Part shown: one piece after another, positions 57,428 through 63,606 of the stretch
Numbering within the stretch: position 1 is the stretch's first letter
Layout: each line of letters opens with the position of its first letter
DNA from: a virus
Strand: one strand, 5' to 3'
Length of the DNA stretch: 64,000 bases
Virus record (IMG/VR): IMGVR_UViG_3300043429_000255
Location: 1 to 64,000 of that record
Made by a program: the position numbers and the translations under genes
Notes under the pieces: generated by a model
What the model was told of the DNA's origin: nothing
Seen by the model: only the letters and a program-made list of their open reading frames with translations
Databases searched by the model: none

Positions 57428-57456
57428 TTGATTTTGATAGTAAAACAGAGTATAAT
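57428..57456 (+). promoter_or_regulatory. promoter TTGATT-N17-TATAAT for the holin candidate
   Basis: On the plus strand -35 TTGATT (57428-57433) and -10 TATAAT (57451-57456) with 17 bases between, seven bases after the lysin stop. The leader holds AAGGGA. Confidence 0.65.
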
Positions 57457-57482
57457 TTTATATAAACAAAGCAAGGGAAAAA

Positions 57483-57725
57483 ATGAAAAACATATACAAG
57501 AGCATTCTACTTTCCATTATTTTTGGAAATATAGTTTCTTTTACAGTAGTTGCATGGACTTTTCCATGGAATACTTACCTTATCGATCCAACCCCATATT
57601 ACATTGTTCAGGCAGAGGGGCTTGGGCTTCTGATTGCAGCCTGTATCTTTGCTTCTGAATGGATCAAATTTGCAGAAAAGCCAAAACTTTTTAAAATAAG
57701 ATCTAAGTTTAAAGTTAAAAAATAA
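57483..57725 (+). CDS. small membrane protein, holin candidate
   Basis: The 80-residue protein has two predicted membrane helices (about 7-26, ILLSIIFGNIVSFTVVAWTF, and 44-62, EGLGLLIAACIFASEWI) and a basic tail (KLFKIRSKFKVKK), the form of a class II holin. It follows the lysin on the same strand and ends at a strong terminator. Holin function is inferred from form and place. Confidence 0.68.
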   Translation: MKNIYKSILLSIIFGNIVSFTVVAWTFPWNTYLIDPTPYYIVQAEGLGLLIAACIFASEWIKFAEKPKLFKIRSKFKVKK

Positions 57726-57742
57726 CACCAAGATAAAAAGAT

Positions 57743-57773
57743 ACCCCCAGTTAAATCTGGGGGTTTTCTTTTA
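57743..57773. terminator. bidirectional terminator between convergent genes
   Basis: ACCCCCAG/CTGGGGGT stem with loop TTAAAT. On the plus strand TTTTCTTTT follows; on the minus strand ATCTTTTTATC follows. It ends both the lysis cassette and the PASTA-gene transcript. Confidence 0.92.
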
Positions 57774-57797
57774 TAAAAATGTTAAAGACAGTATTTT

Positions 57798-58118
57798 CTA
57801 ACCATTAAAGAAACCAAATGGCGAGAACCCAAATACTGTAAATGGAGAAAATCCAAATGGTGCGAAGGCAAAAACAGTATACTCTATGCTAACTGGAAGC
57901 TCATACGTGAACAAAGTACCAGAAGCTGGATCCTGAGATCTTACCTTATTATTATTTGAAGCTTCATTGTAGTCTGAGGTATTAAATGCTGTTTCGGTAC
58001 CAACAACAAACCCGTCAGTAACTATTTGCGTTTTTGCTACATCTCTATCTAGACCAACCAGATTAGAGACAGTTTTCATTCCTTTAGAGGATGACCAAAG
58101 ACCAAATGAACCAATCAT
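57798..58118 (-). CDS. PASTA-domain appendage protein with FGFSPFG tail
   Basis: The 106-residue protein: residues 18-85 fit one PASTA domain (VSNLVGLDRDVAKTQIVTDGF ... VRSQDPASGT), a fold that binds uncross-linked peptidoglycan. The last 25 residues are the Phe-rich tail (FAFAPFGFSPFTVFGFSPFGFF) shared with the FN3 protein at 50358-51041. It may grip the host wall at the tail tip. It is last in a fibre operon and convergent with the lysis genes. Confidence 0.74.
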   Translation of the reverse strand: MIGSFGLWSSSKGMKTVSNLVGLDRDVAKTQIVTDGFVVGTETAFNTSDYNEASNNNKVRSQDPASGTLFTYELPVSIEYTVFAFAPFGFSPFTVFGFSPFGFFNG

Positions 58119-58124
58119 TTTATC

Positions 58125-58772
58125 CTACGCAGTCAGGTCGCCTATAAGTAGCCACTCGTTAGTGCCAATCTTTGTTAGCACTGCTCCAGAATATCGAGCT
58201 GCAATCTTTCTATTTGAATTTTTGCTGTTAAGTGTTACGTTGCTATTGATTGGTGCAACAGAGACTGCCCCAGTGCCATATCTCAAAATTTCAATTTTCT
58301 GTCCAATCTTAAATGCTACAGAAGAATTTTCTGGGATATAAATAATAGAGTCAGTAGAGTCAGAGACTCTTAGACTATTTCCTGCATCACCGATCAGAAG
58401 TGTGTATGACCCTGCTGAAACAGTGGGTGACTTAAGAATTGCAGAGTCATTTGATGATCTCCATCTGGTGCCATCATAGAACTGAATATCATTAATGGTT
58501 GAGCCATCGGCATCTTGCCCAACAAAACAAACCAAACCTGTTACTGGAGATGTAATTGCAGCGTCACGGGCGGATGGTGTGGCAAAGTTATTTATACCAG
58601 CCTTATTTTTTACAACTGTTTCAAATGTTACTGATGAATCAGAGCTGAATGTGTGATCTCCAGACCAAGTATAATCTGCACTAGGGCTAGCTACTCCAGA
58701 GATTGGTCTCCAGTTTGTACCGTCAAAAATATATGCAACCTTAGATTGCGAGCTTACTGGGTATGTTGTCAT
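58125..58772 (-). CDS. fibre protein with shared C-terminal domain
   Basis: The 215-residue protein starts at the ATG overlapping the preceding TAA (TAATG). The last 80 residues (PENSSVAFKIGQKIEILRYG ... WLLIGDLTA) match the end of the 478-residue fibre at 51064-52500. The N-terminal part has VAYIFDGTNWRPISG and DGTRWRSSNDSA, short fibre repeats. Confidence 0.66.
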   Translation of the reverse strand: MTTYPVSSQSKVAYIFDGTNWRPISGVASPSADYTWSGDHTFSSDSSVTFETVVKNKAGINNFATPSARDAAITSPVTGLVCFVGQDADGSTINDIQFYDGTRWRSSNDSAILKSPTVSAGSYTLLIGDAGNSLRVSDSTDSIIYIPENSSVAFKIGQKIEILRYGTGAVSVAPINSNVTLNSKNSNRKIAARYSGAVLTKIGTNEWLLIGDLTA

Positions 58773-59230
58773 TATGCACCAATTTCTTTCCAAGTAGTTG
58801 TATCTAAATCATAGACATACATCTTTAGTGGTGATGAATTTTTATCTACCCACAATAGGCCGTCAACTAGATCGGTTACTGGAGCAGAGTTTTGATAAAT
58901 TGTTGCCTGAACCAATGGTACAGTAGCAGTTGCATCACTTGGCATCCAGATATATCCATCTGCTGGATCCTCTGGCTCTGTGCCATAAGATGACCCAATT
59001 CCCAAAGACTCTAGTAAGTTAATCTCGTCTTGCATAACCTTTAGATATCTAGCAAGAGACGGGTTTGGTAAGTTATTAATAGCACCAGATGCTGCTGGGT
59101 CAAATGAGGTCGATCCATATAGGAATAGCTTTAGAGCAGCCTGAATATCGGCTGCATCGTCATAGCCAGGAACTTTTGTATTGTATACACCAGTACCATT
59201 TAGGGTACCGTCAATATTCTGTGCAGTCAT
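58772..59230 (-). CDS. small fibre-associated protein
   Basis: The 152-residue protein has a helical part (ADIQAALKLFLYG, ARYLKVMQDEINLLESLGI) and a C-terminal VDGLLWVDKNSSPLKMYVYDLDTTTWKEIGA segment common in fibre bases. It has its own promoter (59247-59255) and AAGGTG ribosome site. Confidence 0.6.
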   Translation of the reverse strand: MTAQNIDGTLNGTGVYNTKVPGYDDAADIQAALKLFLYGSTSFDPAASGAINNLPNPSLARYLKVMQDEINLLESLGIGSSYGTEPEDPADGYIWMPSDATATVPLVQATIYQNSAPVTDLVDGLLWVDKNSSPLKMYVYDLDTTTWKEIGA

Positions 59231-59246
59231 CTTATCACCTTTCTAA

Positions 59247-59255
59247 ATTATACCA
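59247..59255 (-). promoter_or_regulatory. extended -10 promoter TGgTATAAT
   Basis: On the minus strand, 16 bases before the ATG at 59230, with AAGGTG in the leader; a leadered member of the family. Confidence 0.68.
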
Positions 59256-59826
59256 CAGTCACAAATAGGTGAACTGATTTCTGCCCTGACAGGCTGGTCC
59301 AAGCATCTGACTCAAACTCTACCGCATTTATTGTTATTGGTAGAGACAAAATGTCTGTTGGGGATGTTGTTACATCACCAATTGTTATAGAAGAAGCTAT
59401 TGGATTTTGAGAAATTATAGAATACTGTACGTTAAAATTTGAAGCAGTCAGAGTTGACAGCGGATTGTCGTCACCAGTTACTGACGAAACTGGAATCCAG
59501 ACCTCTACGCTACCGTCTACAAAAGATAAATCTTCATTAGTACTATAGGTATTTGGTTGTAGCTTAAATAAAGATTTCCATGATAGGCCAGTAGGGGTAT
59601 TGATGTATTGATAAACCCATTGATATTCATCATCTGATGGCAAAAGATTAACATACATATCATATAGCAATGGTGATTCTGGCAACGTAACCAGGTATGG
59701 TTTTCCTTGTCCGTACAGAATTAGACTTCCACGATCTCCACGTTGGCCATAGTCAACAGAGACGTCGATCTTAGAAGGTCCACCAAGTATATTTAAGTTA
59801 GCAGATGCTATTGTAGTTTCTACCAT
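59248..59826 (-). CDS. appendage protein
   Basis: The 192-residue beta-rich protein has a collagen-like scrap GQRGDRGS near residue 27 followed by a probable receptor or docking domain (LYDMYVNLLPSDDEYQWVYQYINTPTGLSW). The same phrase type is found in fibres that carry fibre-docking repeats. Its start overlaps the preceding stop by one base. Confidence 0.58.
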   Translation of the reverse strand: MVETTIASANLNILGGPSKIDVSVDYGQRGDRGSLILYGQGKPYLVTLPESPLLYDMYVNLLPSDDEYQWVYQYINTPTGLSWKSLFKLQPNTYSTNEDLSFVDGSVEVWIPVSSVTGDDNPLSTLTASNFNVQYSIISQNPIASSITIGDVTTSPTDILSLPITINAVEFESDAWTSLSGQKSVHLFVTVV

Positions 59827-60197
59827 TATGCTGCACCAGAAACCTGATCAGTAATTGAAACAGTTCCAGTTAGCAGAGTGTAGACATATGGGTAGCTTCC
59901 AGAAACAGTTCTTGAAATCTCTACGTCATAAACGTATTGAATTGCTGGATCCAGGTTTGCTCCCTGTGATGGAGTAATTACACATGCAACATGAGAAAGA
60001 TCACTGGCAATGGATGCGGTTGCAAGAATCTGAGTTGCCTCTGATCCTCTAGCAGTGGCAATAGTAAACTTAGCTGTACCATTAGCAAGAAAGTCTGTTA
60101 GGTCAAATGCCGCACCTGACGCATCTTTCGGGTAAATTTTAAATTCAAGGGTGTCGCCCTTATAGTAAGAAATGTTGTATGTGCCTGGAAATGCCAT
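59826..60197 (-). CDS. BppU-like N-terminal-domain protein B
   Basis: The 123-residue protein has the NISYYKGDTLEFKIYPKDASGAAFDLTDF pattern, related to the proteins at 55501-55893 and 61775-62167. It likely forms a fibre-base clip. The -10 box ends seven bases before its ATG. Confidence 0.62.
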   Translation of the reverse strand: MAFPGTYNISYYKGDTLEFKIYPKDASGAAFDLTDFLANGTAKFTIATARGSEATQILATASIASDLSHVACVITPSQGANLDPAIQYVYDVEISRTVSGSYPYVYTLLTGTVSITDQVSGAA

Positions 60198-60204
60198 AAC
60201 TTAT

Positions 60205-60210
60205 ATTATA
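60205..60210 (-). promoter_or_regulatory. -10 box TATAAT, leaderless spacing
   Basis: On the minus strand it ends seven bases before the ATG at 60197; it is preceded by GTG, not the TGn of extended boxes. Confidence 0.55.
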
Positions 60211-60212
60211 CA

Positions 60213-60941
60213 CTAATATACTGATATATATATAGATTTTAGGGATGCCAACGCATCCAGGTCAGACATAAGTTGTGGAATAATCCCAGCACTCTTATCT
60301 AGCTCGGTCTCAATAGTAAGCTGATGAATTATTGACACTTCGTAAGTATGTTGATATTTAAAAGAGCCTACAAAAGTGGTAAAATGCTTTTCTGTTCCTT
60401 GAAACAGTGACCTTGCTAAAACCTCTGTGTTTGAGCTAAAAGTTGATATCTCAAAACTATACACAATCTGTATTTGAGAGCCAACGGCTAGTCCTTTAAG
60501 ATTTATCTTTCTAATTTCTGGATTATAAAGACTTACGGATCCTTCTGGAAGATACTTTTCTTCTTTTGCTGAACTATCTATCCAAAAAGAAACCCAACCA
60601 TCTATTCCACGGGTGGCACCAATCGGTAGCTGTTTGCTTTCAAAATCATAATATTTTGCCCAGCCAGAATTTTGATTATATGATGGAAAATAAGATTTTC
60701 CGTCTTTTCCGTCTTTTCCGTCTTTTCCGTCTTTTCCGTTTTTTCCTGCTGGCCCTGTATCGCCCTTGTCACCCTTTATAGACTCTCCTTGCAATCCTCG
60801 GTCGCCCTTTGGTCCTGGAGGCCCTGGTGGACCCTGTGGCCCTGGTACGGCAAAGAATTGAGGATCTTCTGCCTGCTGAGAAGCTTTAACTTTTGAGGCA
60901 TACCCAGATGAGGGGAAATTTATATTCTGAGAAACAGCCAT
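60213..60941 (-). CDS. collagen-like fibre protein
   Basis: The 242-residue protein: residues 32-83 are Gly-X-Y repeats (GPQGPPGPPGPKGDRG, then GKDGKDGKDGKDG), which fold as a triple helix. After them comes a beta-sandwich-like head (85-242). Such stalks carry receptor-binding heads in siphophages. The GKD part comes from a 9-bp tandem repeat. Its promoter has leaderless spacing. Confidence 0.78.
   Translation of the reverse strand: MAVSQNINFPSSGYASKVKASQQAEDPQFFAVPGPQGPPGPPGPKGDRGLQGESIKGDKGDTGPAGKNGKDGKDGKDGKDGKSYFPSYNQNSGWAKYYDFESKQLPIGATRGIDGWVSFWIDSSAKEEKYLPEGSVSLYNPEIRKINLKGLAVGSQIQIVYSFEISTFSSNTEVLARSLFQGTEKHFTTFVGSFKYQHTYEVSIIHQLTIETELDKSAGIIPQLMSDLDALASLKSIYISVY
60700..60735. repeat. 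9-bp tandem repeat CCGTCTTTT x4
   Basis: Four perfect units and one changed unit code for Gly-Lys-Asp in the collagen-like stalk. The unit number could change by slippage and alter stalk length. Confidence 0.9.
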
Positions 60942-60947
60942 AACACT

Positions 60948-60956
60948 ATTATCTCA
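60948..60956 (-). promoter_or_regulatory. extended -10 promoter TGaGATAAT, leaderless spacing
   Basis: On the minus strand it ends six bases before the ATG at 60941. Confidence 0.6.
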
Positions 60957-60958
60957 TC

Positions 60959-61405
60959 TTATTCAATGATATATGTACCAGAAATATGAAAATTATCTTG
61001 TGTTGATAGGTTTACTGGTACGCTTTTTGTAAAAGGATTTTGCTTACCATTAGATGTAGTGGTAAGAAGAGATAAGATGTCTGACTCTTTTAGAACGTGT
61101 CCCAATAACGCATATTCGTCACCAGTAGAGATATCGTGTAAGCAACCGTCAGACATTAGATAGTTAGATTTTGAAGGAAATGGAAGTTTTATGTAATACT
61201 GTCCAGAACCAAAATTAGTAATATTATCCATATCCACATCTATTGTAAAGTGACAGATTTTTCCAATAAGATACCACTCACCAGAAAACATTGGTGCTCC
61301 GTTGAATGTTGGTTGAGAACCGTTTAGTGTGCCACCCTCAATTATCCAAGTTCCAGCCGATGAGCTTCCAGACTGAGATATTGCTGGGTGTGTAAACCTA
61401 GCCAT
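60959..61405 (-). CDS. beta-sandwich appendage protein
   Basis: The 148-residue protein has a beta-strand pattern of a small fibre head (GEWYLIGKICHFTIDVDMDN ... YYIKLPFPSKS ... FHISGTYIIE), similar in plan to virus fibre knobs. It is coupled to the next gene (start overlaps stop). Likely a receptor-binding part. Confidence 0.6.
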   Translation of the reverse strand: MARFTHPAISQSGSSSAGTWIIEGGTLNGSQPTFNGAPMFSGEWYLIGKICHFTIDVDMDNITNFGSGQYYIKLPFPSKSNYLMSDGCLHDISTGDEYALLGHVLKESDILSLLTTTSNGKQNPFTKSVPVNLSTQDNFHISGTYIIE

Positions 61406-61689
61406 TAATAGCCAGTCTCCAAATTTGTGGCAATTGTAGCTATCTTCAATCCATTATGCTCTGAAATAGCATAAAGAGAATCTGTGCCAGGAAGCTCCCA
61501 AGAAATTGCATGGTTTGGGCTAAGTCTGTACCCATAGCTCAAAGCAGAGACATCTTCTGCACCAATATATACATAGCCATCTGAGTTAACATTTTGAATT
61601 GTAATATCCATTCCAGAGTGAAGCCCGTTTGGGGTAAGTCTAGTGGCAGATGAGTTGCTTAGAGTATGGAGTACATGTCTTGTAGCCAT
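61405..61689 (-). CDS. small virion protein
   Basis: The 94-residue beta-rich protein (DITIQNVNSDGYVYIGAEDVSALSYGYRLSPN) resembles small sandwich proteins of fibre bases. It overlaps both neighbours by one base (TAATG junctions). Confidence 0.6.
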   Translation of the reverse strand: MATRHVLHTLSNSSATRLTPNGLHSGMDITIQNVNSDGYVYIGAEDVSALSYGYRLSPNHAISWELPGTDSLYAISEHNGLKIATIATNLETGY

Positions 61690-61775
61690 TATTTATTCAC
61701 CTTAAATACTTTATTTCCAATTTTGATAATTGGTGGTAGGTTGAAGTTGTTAGTGACTACCTTTATCACTGGCAT
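61689..61775 (-). CDS. 28-residue microprotein in the fibre operon
   Basis: A short frame fills the gap between two structural genes exactly, sharing one base with the stop before (61775) and the start after (61689). It reads MPVIKVVTNNFNLPP... and ends in KVNK. The coupling on both sides suggests it is translated. Hydrophobic and basic; function unknown. Confidence 0.6.
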   Translation of the reverse strand: MPVIKVVTNNFNLPPIIKIGNKVFKVNK

Positions 61776-62167
61776 TATAGTCCACCGCCAGTTACATCGC
61801 CCATAACAAGTATTGTTCCTAAGATTGGTGTCCAGACCTGATCTTCAATAATTATTTCTAAATCGAAAGGAAGCTCTGCAACAACAGAACCTGCCCCAGT
61901 TCCCCAATTCTTTGTAATATCAGCTTCGGCTACAATATCTATATAACCATCACCAACAACTACTTCTAGCTCGTCTACAACGTCCCCTCTGCTGTCATAA
62001 GCAGAAGCTGCATATTCCCATCCATCGGTATCGAATACTGTTACCTCATCGTTATCAAAGAATTGAACACGAAGTTTTGCTGTATCGCCACGGACAACAT
62101 TCCACTTGACAATCATTGGATTAGATCCAAAATATTCATCAGGGCAGCAGGTAGAATTATTAGTCAT
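61775..62167 (-). CDS. BppU-like N-terminal-domain protein C
   Basis: The 130-residue protein (MTNNSTCCPDEYFG) has MIVKWNVVRGDTAKLRVQFFDNDE, related to the protein at 55501-55893 (VVWTVVRGDTAAFRVYLTDD). I choose the ATG at 62167 over 62188 because TATAAT (62177-62182) lies between them, giving a nearly leaderless mRNA. It is the first gene of the fibre operon, just behind a long stem-loop. Confidence 0.65.
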   Translation of the reverse strand: MTNNSTCCPDEYFGSNPMIVKWNVVRGDTAKLRVQFFDNDEVTVFDTDGWEYAASAYDSRGDVVDELEVVVGDGYIDIVAEADITKNWGTGAGSVVAELPFDLEIIIEDQVWTPILGTILVMGDVTGGGL

Positions 62168-62176
62168 AATATCTAT

Positions 62177-62182
62177 ATTATA
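62177..62182 (-). promoter_or_regulatory. -10 box TATAAT of the fibre operon
   Basis: On the minus strand it ends nine bases before the ATG at 62167 and starts 14 bases after the T run of the stem-loop. Confidence 0.5.
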
Positions 62183-62195
62183 CCTCATAAAAATT

Positions 62196-62251
62196 AAAAA
62201 AGACTAGTACCTAGGAGTGGTGGGTATGAGAGACAGTCCTAAGTACTAGTC
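62196..62251 (-). terminator. long stem-loop with T6 tail
   Basis: GACTAGTAC pairs with GTACTAGTC; after one mismatch TAGGA pairs with TCCTA; the loop is 20 bases. The minus strand then has TTTTTT. It is either a terminator for the membrane-protein gene upstream or a structured leader of the fibre operon. Confidence 0.75.
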
Positions 62252-62432
62252 AAAGAAAATTATATCACAAAAAGATAACAAAAGCTTAGTTATTAAAGAG
62301 TTGCAATATCGTTATAAAAAAGTTATCACAAAATGCATCAAAGAGTGTCGAAACGTGCTACAATCTATTATTATTATTTAATATATAAAACTATCTCTAA
62401 GCTTTATATTAAGATATCTTATATTATATATA
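62252..62432. other. AT-rich noncoding stretch
   Basis: About 180 bases with no gene, including runs of alternating A/T (62370-62440). A TGcTACAAT plus-strand -10-like box lies near 62360. It is a candidate DNA-unwinding or origin-related region; nothing else is recognised. Confidence 0.5.
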
Positions 62433-62711
62433 TTACTTACTATTTTTACTAATATATTCTAAAAGAACTTCGTACATGTGATCAATCTTTTTATTCATTT
62501 CTACACGAAGTTTATCTGCCTCGACCTGCTGAGCTTCTAGTCTATTTACTTGATCCTTTAATGATGAACCGCCATTTGGCTTCAATTCATGCTTGATGTC
62601 ATCAAAATAGTGTTTGACTAGCCAACGGACTCCAAGTCCAGTCATTGATAGTATTGTTCCGATTGAAACTATGATTCCAGCGATCATTCCAGTAAGTTCT
62701 AGAGGGGTCAT
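62433..62711 (-). CDS. membrane and coiled-coil protein, holin-like candidate
   Basis: The 92-residue protein: one N-terminal membrane helix (about 7-31, GMIAGIIVSIGTILSMTGLGVRWLV), then HYFDDIKHELKPNGGSSLKDQVNRLEAQ and a coiled coil to the end. The PNGG-SL-D-RLE pattern is known in actinophage membrane proteins found near lysis genes. It could be a second holin or other lysis factor. The TATAAT ends seven bases before the ATG and its -35 position coincides with a DnaA box. Confidence 0.66.
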   Translation of the reverse strand: MTPLELTGMIAGIIVSIGTILSMTGLGVRWLVKHYFDDIKHELKPNGGSSLKDQVNRLEAQQVEADKLRVEMNKKIDHMYEVLLEYISKNSK

Positions 62712-62718
62712 ATGTTTA

Positions 62719-62724
62719 ATTATA
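62719..62724 (-). promoter_or_regulatory. -10 box TATAAT, leaderless spacing
   Basis: On the minus strand it ends seven bases before the ATG at 62711. The -35 position (62742-62747) falls inside the first DnaA box. Confidence 0.6.
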
Positions 62725-62740
62725 ATAGATTATTTAAAGA

Positions 62741-62761
62741 TGTGGATAACTATGTGCATAA
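62741..62761 (-). promoter_or_regulatory. two tandem DnaA boxes
   Basis: On the minus strand TTATGCACA (62753-62761) and TTATCCACA (62741-62749), same orientation, 12 bp start to start, the same layout as at 41889-41909. Confidence 0.68.
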
Positions 62762-62840
62762 GAGTAAAGCGGAAAAAATTGGTTTTAAGTCCAGCGGACT
62801 AAGCTCGGCGTGATATAGAGATACCCAAATCCACATATGC

Positions 62841-62867
62841 AAAAAGCCCACTAGTTTCCTAGTGAGC
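62841..62867 (-). terminator. terminator after the methyltransferase gene
   Basis: On the minus strand a 9-bp stem GCTCACTAG/CTAGTGGGC (one G-U) with a GAAA tetraloop is followed by TTTTTG. Confidence 0.92.
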
Positions 62868-62884
62868 AATTGCGTTAAGGATTA

Positions 62885-63568
62885 TTAATTCTTGTATGCT
62901 ACTGTATAAACAGCATCTACAATGTTGAACTCTTCTCCATTGTCTACAACTAGTGTAGTTGCGTCTGATAGACCAGCTGCAGTAAGCAACTCGTAAACAG
63001 CATCCTTTTGAGTAGGTGCGTGAACTGCGACAATAAATCCACCCTGGTTTAGAACTGCTGATGCCTTATTGATAAATACTGACTGTAGGTCCAATCCATC
63101 TTTTCCAGCATATACTGCAGATTCTGGATCATTTGCGTGAACCCCACCATAGTTAAGCTTCTTTAGAATCTCTGGGTAGAACGGTGGTGTAGAAATTACA
63201 ACATCGAACTTGTCTGAGTTAGAAATACTTGCAACATCTACAATGTGAGCTGTAACATCTACGTTGTGTAGCTCTGCGTTTGCAGTAATGTACTTTTCTG
63301 TTGCTGGATCATTGTCATAAGCGTGAACTTCTAGTTCTGGGAAAACAGTCTTAGCAATAATACCAAGCTGTCCAGTACCAGCTCCGAAATCTGCTAGCTT
63401 AAGTCCAGCTAGAGAATCTTTCTTATCTAATTCTGTTCTAAGTGCAAGGATTGCAGGAGTTGTTTCTGCAAGAGGCTGATATACATCAGTACCAGTGATG
63501 ATAGAGAGAGTTTCTCCATTGTCTTTTGTAAAGGTACGTGTAGTTGATCCTGGGATTGAAATAGTCAT
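62885..63568 (-). CDS. SAM-dependent methyltransferase, PrmC/RlmG-like
   Basis: The 227-residue class I methyltransferase has motif I LADFGAGTGQLGI at about 57-69, acidic EVHAYDNDP, and motif IV VVISTPPFYPE. TPPF stands where N6-adenine and glutamine methyltransferases have NPPY, which suggests an amide or base amine target. It could methylate phage DNA, rRNA or a protein; no restriction partner is visible. It has a leaderless-spaced promoter and its own terminator, so it is a single-gene unit. Confidence 0.8.
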   Translation of the reverse strand: MTISIPGSTTRTFTKDNGETLSIITGTDVYQPLAETTPAILALRTELDKKDSLAGLKLADFGAGTGQLGIIAKTVFPELEVHAYDNDPATEKYITANAELHNVDVTAHIVDVASISNSDKFDVVISTPPFYPEILKKLNYGGVHANDPESAVYAGKDGLDLQSVFINKASAVLNQGGFIVAVHAPTQKDAVYELLTAAGLSDATTLVVDNGEEFNIVDAVYTVAYKN

Positions 63569-63574
63569 ATAAGA

Positions 63575-63583
63575 ATTATAGCA
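63575..63583 (-). promoter_or_regulatory. extended -10 promoter TGcTATAAT, leaderless spacing
   Basis: On the minus strand it ends six bases before the ATG at 63568; divergent from the promoter at 63591-63599. Confidence 0.7.
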
Positions 63584-63590
63584 CTTTTTA

Positions 63591-63599
63591 TGGTAAACT
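63591..63599 (+). promoter_or_regulatory. extended -10 promoter TGgTAAACT, leaderless spacing
   Basis: On the plus strand it ends seven bases before the ATG at 63607; the same spacing rule holds on the other strand. Confidence 0.55.
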
Positions 63600-63606
63600 A
63601 GCTATT

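Noticed and set aside
62770-62825. tRNA-like segment on the minus strand (GCTGGACTTAAAACC)
   Set aside because: The anticodon stem has a mismatch, the loop is eight bases, and no acceptor or T arm can be paired. Not a tRNA.
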